NCBI GenBank assembly: GCA_049841135.1 | Contig: JASGHK010000002.1 | Span: 620,001-684,000, forward strand | Reading direction: 5' to 3' | From: JACRCT01 sp049841135 | Lineage (GTDB): Bacteria > Myxococcota > Myxococcia > Myxococcales > UBA5297 | Length of the DNA stretch: 64,000 nucleotides | Shown here: positions 51,553-58,831 of the stretch, piece after piece | How the letters are laid out: each line of letters opens with the position of its first letter | How positions within the stretch are numbered: the first letter of the stretch is position 1 | Program-made: the position numbers and the translations under genes | The notes under the pieces: generated by a model | Databases searched by the model: none | What the model saw: only the letters and a program-made list of their open reading frames with translations | What the model was told of the DNA's origin: nothing

Positions 51553-51915
51553 GTGGACTATCTGGACGCCTACCTCCCACTCGCCGTGGCCATCGCGGTC
51601 GCCGGTCTGCTTGGCGTGGCCATGCTCGCGCTGGCGACGTTCCTGGGGCCCAAGAAGCTCTCGCCGGTCAAGTCGGCGCCCTTCGAGTGCGGCAGCAACC
51701 CGGTCGGCAGCGCCCGCGAGCGCTTCGCCGTGAAGTTCTACGTCGTGGGCCTGCTCTTCATCGTCTTCGACCTGGAGACGGTCTTCTTCTACCCGTGGGC
51801 GGTGCAGTTCAAGGCGCTCGGCTGGTACGGGTTCATGACGATGTTCATCTTCGCGGTAACCCTGGTCGTCGGCCTCGTCTACGTCTGGCGCAAGGGTGCT
51901 CTCGACTGGGAGTAG
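51553..51915 (+). CDS. nuoA: NADH-quinone oxidoreductase subunit A, second copy
   Basis: GTG 51553 is chosen for a GAGGG site 5 nt upstream and the promoter position. Product VDYLDAYLPLAVAIAVAGLLGVAMLALATFLGPKKLSPVKSAPFECGSNPVGSARERFAVKFYVVGLLFIVFDLETVFFYPW has three membrane helices and the conserved Cys-Gly and Asp-Leu-Glu. It is only distantly similar to the first copy (51237), so this is an independent lineage, not a recent duplication. It pairs with the nuoB copy 17 bp downstream. Divergent from the main operon. Confidence 0.93.
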   Translation: MDYLDAYLPLAVAIAVAGLLGVAMLALATFLGPKKLSPVKSAPFECGSNPVGSARERFAVKFYVVGLLFIVFDLETVFFYPWAVQFKALGWYGFMTMFIFAVTLVVGLVYVWRKGALDWE

Positions 51916-51932
51916 GGGAAGCGACCGATACC

Positions 51933-52508
51933 ATGAGCGAACTCGACCTCAGCCTCGTCCCCGCCCTCACCACCCGCCGCGAAGACTCGCTCAAGGGCCT
52001 GCAGAAGATCGTCTCGCGCGGCCTGGGCTGGGCGCGCAAGTACTCCATCTTCATCTACCCCTACTCCACCGCCTGCTGCGCGATGGAGTACATGAGCGTC
52101 GCCTCGGCCCGCTACGACATCGCGCGCTTCGGCTCGGAGTTCCCCCGCTTCTCGCCCCGGCAGGCGGACCTCCTGCTGGTCGTGGGCACCATCAACCAGA
52201 AGCAGGCGCCCATCCTCAAGCGCGTCTACGAGCAGATGTGCGAGCCGAAGTGGGTCGTCGCCTTCGGCGTCTGCGCCTCCTCCGGCGGCTTCTACGACAA
52301 CTACGCGGTGCTGCAGGGCATCGACCGGGTCATCCCCGTCGACGTCTACATCCCCGGCTGCCCGCCGCGTCCGGAGCAGGTGCTCGACGGCCTGATGCTG
52401 CTGCAGCAGAAGATCCAGTCGCAGCCTCACCGCCTGGTCGAGCGCGAGCAGAAGCAGGCCTCGCTGGCCAACGAGCGCCCAGGCGAGGTCGACCTGCTGA
52501 CTCGCTGA
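51933..52508 (+). CDS. nuoB: NADH-quinone oxidoreductase subunit B, second copy
   Basis: 191 residues. Cluster ligands TACCAMEYMSV, GVCASSGGFYDN and PGCPPRPEQVLDG are all present. N-terminal KGLQKIVSRGLGWARKYSIFIYPYST differs from the other NuoB (LINVSRRNSIFYMLFAT), so it is a distinct type. It follows nuoA copy 2 by 17 bp and ends the small operon. No nuoCD or further subunits follow, so it may join another set elsewhere in the genome. Confidence 0.94.
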   Translation: MSELDLSLVPALTTRREDSLKGLQKIVSRGLGWARKYSIFIYPYSTACCAMEYMSVASARYDIARFGSEFPRFSPRQADLLLVVGTINQKQAPILKRVYEQMCEPKWVVAFGVCASSGGFYDNYAVLQGIDRVIPVDVYIPGCPPRPEQVLDGLMLLQQKIQSQPHRLVEREQKQASLANERPGEVDLLTR

Positions 52509-52509
52509 C

Positions 52510-52707
52510 GCCCGACACCCCGAGCTGGTCGAGGGGCCGGAGCCTGCCGAGCAGAAGGCCCGAGGTCGGAGCTCCAGCACCCGAGCGGAGATCACCTCGG
52601 CGTGTAGACCGGTATCGTCCCGTCCATTACTCTTCGGACCTACGAGAAGGTGCCGGCTCGGGTCGCTGATCGAGCGCGACCCCCTCGACAAGCTCGGGGT
52701 GTCGGGC
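52510..52707. repeat. MITE-like element with 27-bp terminal inverted repeats
   Basis: GCCCGACACCCCGAGCTGG then TCGAGGGG at 52510-52536 is repeated inversely at 52681-52707 with one mismatch (CCCCTCGACAAGCTC then GGGGTGTCGGGC). The 198-bp unit contains no ORF of its own. The CTCGACAAGCTCGG-type end is a widespread REP-like sequence. A half copy (CCTCGGCAAGCTCGGGACAG) is at 56823-56842. Confidence 0.65.
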
Positions 52708-52721
52708 TGCCCGCAAACACC

Positions 52722-52754
52722 GCGCCCCCGTCCGCTCTCGCGGTCCGGGGGCGC
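52722..52754. terminator. Possible bidirectional terminator hairpin
   Basis: GCGCCCCCG (52722-52730) and CGGGGGCGC (52746-52754) form a 9-bp stem around an inner TCCGC...GCGG pair. It lies between the convergent nuoB copy 2 and the LysM gene. No T tract. Confidence 0.5.
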
Positions 52755-52785
52755 AGCCGAATCAGAAGCTCGCTCGAGGGCAGTC

Positions 52786-53986
52786 CTACTGGACTGCCGC
52801 CTGGGTCGAGGCGGGCTTCATGACGACCTGGTCGCCCTCCAACAGCTCAACCAGCGAGCGGATGATGAGCGCCTCGGAGGTGTGGTCCTTGACGTCCACC
52901 ACGAGCAGCATGCCGGCGACCTCGGCCGGGAGCTTGGCCGGGTCCACCTCGTCGGTGCGAATCGGGTCGCCGCGCTTGAGGACGGTGAAGATGTTGCCCT
53001 CCTCCACGCCGTCCTTGCTGCCCTTGTCGATGAACGCCCAGTGCTGCTCGCCCAGCGCGGGGATGTGCCGGTTGAGCGAGAGCAGGATGACGCCCTTGAC
53101 CTCCCGGGTGGTCTCCTTGCGGATGATCTGCTTGTCGAAGTTCCCGAGCGGACCGACGAAGTCGCCGCGGTGGATGGGCTCGAAGGTCTGGTCGATGAGG
53201 CCGGTGACGTAGTTCTTGTCGGTGGCGATGATGCGCAGGGTCCCGCAGATCTTGGTCAGGTAGCCGAAGCTCGACCCGCTGATGGGGTGAGAGACCGGCT
53301 CGAGGGTGCGGAAGATGCTGTAGCGCTCGCCGATCCGCACGCCGCTCTGCTTGCGGAACTTGAGGTAGACCCGCTCGTAGTTGTCGAGCATCTCCTTGGT
53401 CGAGTACGCGTTCTCGATGACGCCGGCGTCGTCCGAGCTCGCGCTGGGTCACCAAGCCGTCCAGCCGCATGAGGGCCTTCTTGGGCGCCTTGTAGCCGAT
53501 GAGCTGGCCGCCGGTGATGGCGACCGGGTCTTCCTCCTCGCCAAACTGCTCGGGGGCGCTGAGGTTGCCCTCGCTGACCTCGGCCATCTCCTCGGGCGCC
53601 TTGACGCCCTCGGCCTCGACCTGGGCCGGCGCGTCGTCGCCGCCGGGGTAGAAGCGGATCTGGTTGCCCGGGTAGATCCAGTGCGGGTTCTCGATCTCCG
53701 GGTTGTAGGACCAGACCTTGGGCCAGTACCAAGGGTTGCCCAGGAACCGGGACGAGAGGTCCCACAAGGTGTCGCCGGGCTTGACGGTATAGGACTCGTA
53801 GACCGACTCCTGCCCGCCGGGCTTGGCGCCGTTCTTCGGCGTCGCCACCTCGGCGCCCTGCTGCTCCGGCTCGGTCACGGCCGGGCCCTCGGCCTTCTCG
53901 GCTTTCTCCGCGGCCGTCTCTGCCGCCCAGCTTGCGCCGGGCAGGAGCAGGATGGCCAAGACCGCCGCCGTCAATGCCCGCACCAT
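52786..53986 (-). CDS. LysM-domain exported protein (frameshifted near 53442)
   Basis: ATG 53986 is preceded by AGGAGG (MVRALTAAVLAILLLPGASWAAET, signal peptide). LysM domain: YESYTVKPGDTLWDLSSRFLGNPWYWPKVWSYNPEIENPHWIYPGNQIRFYP (about 75-125). After an acidic linker, the frame breaks near DGLVTQR. The other frame resumes SSDDAGVIENAYSTKEMLDNYERVYLKF and continues to VVMKPASTQAAVQ. Removal of one G restores it. The C-terminal part (about 200 residues) is beta-rich and unrecognised. LysM binds peptidoglycan, so the protein is probably periplasmic or outer-membrane-proximal. It is leftward, 35 bp after the CpoB-like gene. Confidence 0.86.
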
Positions 53987-54021
53987 GGTTCCTCCTACCG
54001 TTCTGCAGCGTCCCTGCAAAG

Positions 54022-54828
54022 TCACTGCGCCGCCGCCTTCGCCTCGGCGAGGTTCTTCAGCCCTGCCTCGGCGGCCTTCGCCGCCGGAGTGCCCGGGTAG
54101 CGGCTCATCACCCGCGCGTAGACGTCCTTCGCCCGATCCTCGCGCTTGAGCTTCAGCTGGCAGTCGGCCATGCGCATCATCGCCTCGGGCGCCTCCTTCG
54201 AGGTCGGGTAGTCCTGAGCGACGCGGTCGAAGGCGAGGACCGCCGATTGCGGGTCACCGAAGGTCTGCAGTCCGAGCCCCGCCTTGAGCAGCGCCGTCGG
54301 CGCCCGCTCGTCGCGAGGGTGCTTGTCCGCGAAGGCCTGCAGCCCAAAGGCCCCTCGCTGCACCTCGCCCGTGCTGATGGCCTTGAGGGCGCTCTCGAAC
54401 TCCTCGCCACTGGTGTCGGGGCCCGGGTCGTTGAGCATCTGCTCGACGGCCGCCTCGTCCGGTTCTCTGAGCGCCACCTCCGTCGGCAACGCAGGGGCGG
54501 CCTTGCCCGGCGACGCGCTCGGGGCGAGCTTGACCGTGGTCAGGTTGCCAGGGACGAGGCTCGCGGAGGTCGACTTGGCGGGAGCTTCGGCCTTGGACCG
54601 CGGCACGGAGCGCATCGCATCCAGCTGCGCTTCCAGCCGGTCGATCTTCCGCTCGAGCTCCACCTGCCGGCTGGCCATGGCCCTCAGCTGCGCCATGAGT
54701 TGCGGGTCGGCCGAGGACGAGGACGGACGGGAGTTGCCGGCCACGGGGGCGCCCACGCACGAGCAGAGCGCCGCGCAGGACGCCAACCAGGCGGTGCCCA
54801 GCAGCAGCGGACGCGAGCCGTTTTTCAC
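54022..54828 (-). CDS. CpoB/YbgF-like TPR lipoprotein
   Basis: GTG 54828 is preferred over the TTG at 54870, because the strong promoter at 54887-54916 would start transcription only about 10 nt before that TTG. The product starts VKNGSRPLLLGTAWLASCAALCSC with a lipobox-like Cys near the end. A coiled coil follows (LMAQLRAMASRQVELERKIDRLEAQLD, about 45-80). The C-terminal TPRs carry QDYPTSKEAPEAMMRMADCQLKLKREDRAKDVYARVMSRYPGTPAAKAAEAGL, the exact YbgF/CpoB tail pattern. The family coordinates outer-membrane constriction or envelope assembly. No tol-pal genes are next to it. Confidence 0.85.
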   Translation of the reverse strand: MKNGSRPLLLGTAWLASCAALCSCVGAPVAGNSRPSSSSADPQLMAQLRAMASRQVELERKIDRLEAQLDAMRSVPRSKAEAPAKSTSASLVPGNLTTVKLAPSASPGKAAPALPTEVALREPDEAAVEQMLNDPGPDTSGEEFESALKAISTGEVQRGAFGLQAFADKHPRDERAPTALLKAGLGLQTFGDPQSAVLAFDRVAQDYPTSKEAPEAMMRMADCQLKLKREDRAKDVYARVMSRYPGTPAAKAAEAGLKNLAEAKAAAQ

Positions 54829-54886
54829 GGAACGAGGCGTGGCGGACTCCGCAAAAGGCGAAAAAACCAAGGCAAATCAACGTGCG

Positions 54887-54916
54887 ATGATAGGAGCCGC
54901 AAAAAAGGGGTGTCAA
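54887..54916 (-). promoter_or_regulatory. Strong sigma-70-type promoter for the CpoB-like and LysM genes
   Basis: Minus strand TTGACA (54911-54916), 18-bp spacer, TATCAT (54887-54892), five of six at -10 and six of six at -35. Likely start near 54880. This lies in an unusually A/T-rich patch for the genome. Confidence 0.7.
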
Positions 54917-54986
54917 GAAAACGGCCGGAACGCCGCTTGACCGCCTTTCGACGGTTCCTTCCAAGCCTCGGCAATCGCAGTGGAAA

Positions 54987-55748
54987 TCAGACGAGGGCCA
55001 GAACCGAGAGGTGGCGGCCGCTGCGTCCTTGGTCCCTGCGGTGGCTGAAGAAGCGTTGAGGGTGGCAGGAAGTGCATTCGGGAAGGGCTTCGAGGTTTTC
55101 CGGCACGATGCCCGCCTCCGCCAGTGCCCGGCGGTTGGCCGTTTCCAGGTCCAGCATCGGCCCCGCCTTCCCCTCCCCGCCCGGCGCCGCCAGGCCCGCA
55201 CCGAATCGGGCCTCGAACCGGCCGGCGACCTCCGGGCTGACTTCGTAGCAGCAGGAGCGGATGTGCGGGCCGATGACCGCGATCATCTTCCGCGGGTCCG
55301 CGCCGTACTGTTCCTTGAGCCGGACCACGGCCTTGCCGGCGATTCCCACCACCGAGCCGCGCCAGCCTGCATGGATCGCGGCGATCGCCCCGACGTCGGG
55401 GGCGTGGACGAGCACCGGCACACAGTCGGCGGTGCGGATGCCGAGCGCGACGCCGCGAGTCCGGGTGAAGAGCGCGTCGGCATCCCCGATGGCCGCGGGC
55501 ACGACCGGACCGGGCTGCGCTGAGGTCACCTCGAGGAGGGTCTCGCCGTGCACCTGGTTCGCCGACACCAGCTGCCCCGGCGTCAGCCCCAGCTCCTGAG
55601 CGAAGCGGCGAGCGTTCTCGGCCACGCGCTCAGGGGCGTCCCCCACCGAGCGGCCGAGGTTGAGGCTGGCGAACGGCCCCTCGCTGACTCCCCCTTCTCG
55701 CGTCGAGAAGGCATGGAGGATGGACAGGCGCTTCGATTGGATCAGCAT
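54987..55748 (-). CDS. pgeF: Peptidoglycan editing factor PgeF (laccase-domain purine nucleosidase-like)
   Basis: 253 residues of the YfiH/LACC1/PgeF family. Key residues: ANQVHGETLL (His), IRTADCVPVLVHA (Cys), AIHAGWRGSVVG (His). The GAFASLNLGR-type opening here reads GPFASLNLGRSVGD. The family is linked to purine nucleoside phosphorylysis and correction of peptidoglycan residues in E. coli. The C-terminal CTSCHPQRFFSHRRDQGRSGRHLSVLAL is standard. Coupled (9 bp) to the TPR-glutaredoxin gene. Confidence 0.93.
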   Translation of the reverse strand: MLIQSKRLSILHAFSTREGGVSEGPFASLNLGRSVGDAPERVAENARRFAQELGLTPGQLVSANQVHGETLLEVTSAQPGPVVPAAIGDADALFTRTRGVALGIRTADCVPVLVHAPDVGAIAAIHAGWRGSVVGIAGKAVVRLKEQYGADPRKMIAVIGPHIRSCCYEVSPEVAGRFEARFGAGLAAPGGEGKAGPMLDLETANRRALAEAGIVPENLEALPECTSCHPQRFFSHRRDQGRSGRHLSVLALV

Positions 55749-55757
55749 GCCCTCTCT

Positions 55758-56636
55758 CTACCTCAACAACCTCCCGTACGACCCGGGATCGAAGCCGACG
55801 ACGATCTTTCCGTGGGCGTCGAGGACCGGCACGCCGCGCGGGCGGGTCCTCGCCTTCTTGCACTTCTCGGCCAGCTCCTCCGAGGCCCCCGCGTCGTTCT
55901 CCACGTCGCGCTCCGTGTAGGCGATGTTCTTCTTCGCCAGCCACTCCTTGGCGCGCTTGCAGACCCCGCACCAGGTGGTGGTGTAGAGGTACACCCCGCC
56001 CTTGGCCGCGCCACCTCCGACGTTGCCTCCGGAGTCCAACGCGCGCGCGGCCGCGATCGCCTTCTGCAGCCGGTCCTCGAGCGCCTTCTGCTCCGAGGCC
56101 GCGCTCTTCTCTTCTTCGATCTGGCCCTGGGCCCGGTCGAGGAGCACCGCGACCTGCGGGCCCTTCGGTCCCTTGGCGTGCGGCTTGAGGACGTCGATGG
56201 CCTTCTTCCAGTTGCCCTCGGAAAGCGCCGCCTGGCCACGCATCAGCGCCACGTCGGCGTCCTTGGGCGCCAGCTTTCCCAACGCGTCACCCCAGATGTC
56301 CACGTCCTCCCAGCGCTCCTCCTCGAAGGCGACCTTCATGCACAGGTCGAGAGGCGCTCGCTCGCCGGGGTCCCGCTTGATGGCCATCTCGCAGTAGAAC
56401 GAGGCCATGGCCCGGTCCTTCTTCTCCAGCGCCAGCTGCCCCGCCTTGGTGAGCACCAGCGCCGAGTCCGCGCCCAACGCGCCCTTGGCGAGGTTCACCT
56501 CGTCGAGCACCTTCTCGTAGTCCCCCGCCTCCAGCGCCTTCTTGGCCGCGGCCAGTGGATCTTCCTTGGCGACTGGCGCCGGGGCCGGCGCGGCGGCCCC
56601 CAAGGCGAGCAAGACCAGACAGGCTGCGACGCTCAT
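55758..56636 (-). CDS. TPR protein with C-terminal glutaredoxin domain
   Basis: ATG 56636 (MSVAACLVLLALGAAAPAPAP) gives a signal peptide. The upstream frame is not needed. TPR-like helices cover about 35-190 (AAAKKALEAGDYEKVLDEVNLA, ALSEGNWKKAIDVLKPHA). A Gly-rich hinge follows, then a glutaredoxin domain (about 215-292): YLYTTTWCGVCKRAKEWLAKKNIAYTERDVE with the redox CGVC pair, RGVPVLDAHGKIVVGFDP (cis-Pro after GV) and a final LYGR-like end. It would act as an exported thiol-disulfide or reductase-coupled protein. Fusion of TPR with glutaredoxin in an exported protein is unusual. Confidence 0.85.
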   Translation of the reverse strand: MSVAACLVLLALGAAAPAPAPVAKEDPLAAAKKALEAGDYEKVLDEVNLAKGALGADSALVLTKAGQLALEKKDRAMASFYCEMAIKRDPGERAPLDLCMKVAFEEERWEDVDIWGDALGKLAPKDADVALMRGQAALSEGNWKKAIDVLKPHAKGPKGPQVAVLLDRAQGQIEEEKSAASEQKALEDRLQKAIAAARALDSGGNVGGGAAKGGVYLYTTTWCGVCKRAKEWLAKKNIAYTERDVENDAGASEELAEKCKKARTRPRGVPVLDAHGKIVVGFDPGSYGRLLR

Positions 56637-56854
56637 GACTCCCTCCGGGCCCGGGATAATAGCTTGAAATGCCTGGGGAAACGCAGGCGCAAACACGCCC
56701 GTCCCCTCGCGTTGACAGTCTGGAAGCCCCACGGCGAGAATGGGCGCCTTTCGGTAGCCTGCCAGCTTTGGAGCGCCGGCCCTCTGGCCGGCAAAGCATC
56801 GTGGGCGCCAATCCGGACCCGCCCCTCGGCAAGCTCGGGACAGGCTTCATCACG

Positions 56855-58828
56855 ATGTTCGGCCTCCTTTTCAAGACCGTCGGTCGCAAGATCGCCCTGG
56901 CCATCGGCCTGCCACTCCTGGTGGCGCTCCTGGCCGCCGTGGAGATCTCGTACGGTCGCGCCCAGGAGGTCATCCGCCGCAACGCCGTCGAGGAGGCCGC
57001 GGCGCTGGCCGACCTGGTGGCCACCAGCTTCACCCTGCTCGAGACCGTCCCCGCCGCCAAGCCGGCCCCGCCCGCCGTCGTCCACGTGCAGGCCACCGCG
57101 GCGATGAAGGCCGACTTCCGCCTCTACGACGACGTCAGCGTCCTGCGCGTCATCGACCGCGACGGCCGCATCCGCTGGTCGCGGCGCATCGAGGAGGTCG
57201 GCACGGTCCTCCCCGAGGCCAAGCGCCTGCTCCAGGCCCCGCCGCACGGCGCGACCGACACCGCCAAGGGCGAGTACGTGCGCCCGCTGGGCGGCATGGT
57301 CTGCGCGCGCTGCCACGCCGGCGACGCCTTCAAGGTCGGCGCGGTGCAGGCGGTCATCGCCCGGCCGCGCATCGAGGACGACCTCACCGGCTTCTACCGC
57401 GGCGTCCTGGCCTTCGTGGGCGTCGTGCTCTTCCTGCTGCTCGCCTCGAGCTTCGGCCTGTTGCACCTGTTCATCTCCCGCCCTCTGATGCGCCTGATGG
57501 ACGCCATGCAGCGCGCCGAGAAGGGCGACTTCCTGGTGCGCGCCAAGGTCGAGTCCCGCGACGAGATCGGCCGGCTCGCCGAGGCCTTCAACAAGATGGT
57601 CTCGCGCATCACCGAGATGAAGGTCGCGGAGATCGAGGCCTCGCGCGAGATGGAGTCGATGCAGCGCGAGCTCACCCTCAAGCAGGAGCTCGAGCGCCAG
57701 CACAAGGTCATCGAGGAGGCCAACCACGCGCTCAGCCGCCGCGTGCGCGAGATGACGCTGCTGCTCGACGTCGCCCGCTCGCTCAACTCGAGCCTCGCCC
57801 TGCAAGAGATCCTCTCGATGGTCACCGAGATGGTCGGCGTGACCTTCGGGGTCGACCAGTTCGCGGTGATGCTCCTCGACGAGACCGGCACCGAGCTGGC
57901 CATCTCCGCCTCCTTCGGCTTCCCTCCCCGCTCGCTCGCCGACTTCCGCATCCCCCTGGGCACCGGCGCCTCGGGCCTGGCCGCCAAGACCCGCGAGGCC
58001 ATCTACGTCTCCGACATCCACGGCGACCCGCGCTACTTCAAGAGCCCCACCGACCCCGCCGACGACGGCTCGATGCTCGCGGTGCCCATGGTCTGCAAGG
58101 AGCAGCTCGTCGGCGTCCTCAACTTCGTGCGCTTCCGCAAGGCCGGCTTCGGCGAGAACGACATCGTCCTCCTGCAGCTCATCGCCAGCCAGGCGGCGAT
58201 GGCCATCGTCAACGCGCGGCTCTACACCGAGACGCTGCACATGGCCCACGTCGACCCGCTCACGGGCCTCGCCAACCGCCGCAAGCTCTTCGCGCAGCTG
58301 GAGATGGAGGTCGCGCGCTCGCAGCGGTTCGGCCACCAGGTCAGCGCGGTGATGATCGACATCGACCACTTCAAGCTGCTCAACGACCGCTGCGGCCACC
58401 CCGCCGGAGACAAGGCGCTGCGCCAGGTCGCCGACCTGTTGCGCGGCGGGGTGCGCAAGGTCGACACCGTGGCGCGCTACGGCGGCGAGGAGTTCTTCCT
58501 GCTCTTGCCGCGCAGCGACAAGGCCGAGGGCCTGGAGGTCGCCGAGAAGCTGCGCAAGCTGGTCGAGGAGGCGAGCTTCGAGGGCGGCGAAGGCCAGCCC
58601 GGCGGCAAGGTCACCATCTCGCTGGGCGTCGCCACCTTCCCCGCCGACGCCGAGACGCTGGAGCGGCTGGTGGACGGCGTCGACTCCGCGCTCTACGCCA
58701 GCAAGCGCGGCGGCCGCAACAAGGTCAGCCCCTATGTGGTGGGCATGGAGCTCGCCCCCGGACGCGAGCGCGGTCCGCTGGCCGAGCTCGACGAGACCAA
58801 GACCAAGGCGAAAGCCAAGGCGTCGTAG
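56855..58828 (+). CDS. Transmembrane diguanylate cyclase with periplasmic CxxCH motif, HAMP and GAF
   Basis: ATG 56855 (MFGLLFKTVGRKIALAIGLPLLVALLAAVEIS) starts with a membrane helix. The periplasmic part contains GMVCARCHAGDAF (Cys150, Cys153, His154), a c-type haem attachment motif in a Tll0287/DUF3365-like sensor. A second helix lies near 184-206, then HAMP (RPLMRLMDAMQRAEKGDF, about 205-257), a coiled coil and GAF (about 305-450). The GGDEF domain (about 470-625) has active-site GGEEF (543-547) and inhibitory-site RKVD (534-537). It would make c-di-GMP in response to haem-linked or redox signals (inference). Ends 3 bp before the convergent WD40 gene. Confidence 0.92.
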   Translation: MFGLLFKTVGRKIALAIGLPLLVALLAAVEISYGRAQEVIRRNAVEEAAALADLVATSFTLLETVPAAKPAPPAVVHVQATAAMKADFRLYDDVSVLRVIDRDGRIRWSRRIEEVGTVLPEAKRLLQAPPHGATDTAKGEYVRPLGGMVCARCHAGDAFKVGAVQAVIARPRIEDDLTGFYRGVLAFVGVVLFLLLASSFGLLHLFISRPLMRLMDAMQRAEKGDFLVRAKVESRDEIGRLAEAFNKMVSRITEMKVAEIEASREMESMQRELTLKQELERQHKVIEEANHALSRRVREMTLLLDVARSLNSSLALQEILSMVTEMVGVTFGVDQFAVMLLDETGTELAISASFGFPPRSLADFRIPLGTGASGLAAKTREAIYVSDIHGDPRYFKSPTDPADDGSMLAVPMVCKEQLVGVLNFVRFRKAGFGENDIVLLQLIASQAAMAIVNARLYTETLHMAHVDPLTGLANRRKLFAQLEMEVARSQRFGHQVSAVMIDIDHFKLLNDRCGHPAGDKALRQVADLLRGGVRKVDTVARYGGEEFFLLLPRSDKAEGLEVAEKLRKLVEEASFEGGEGQPGGKVTISLGVATFPADAETLERLVDGVDSALYASKRGGRNKVSPYVVGMELAPGRERGPLAELDETKTKAKAKAS

Positions 58829-58831
58829 CCA

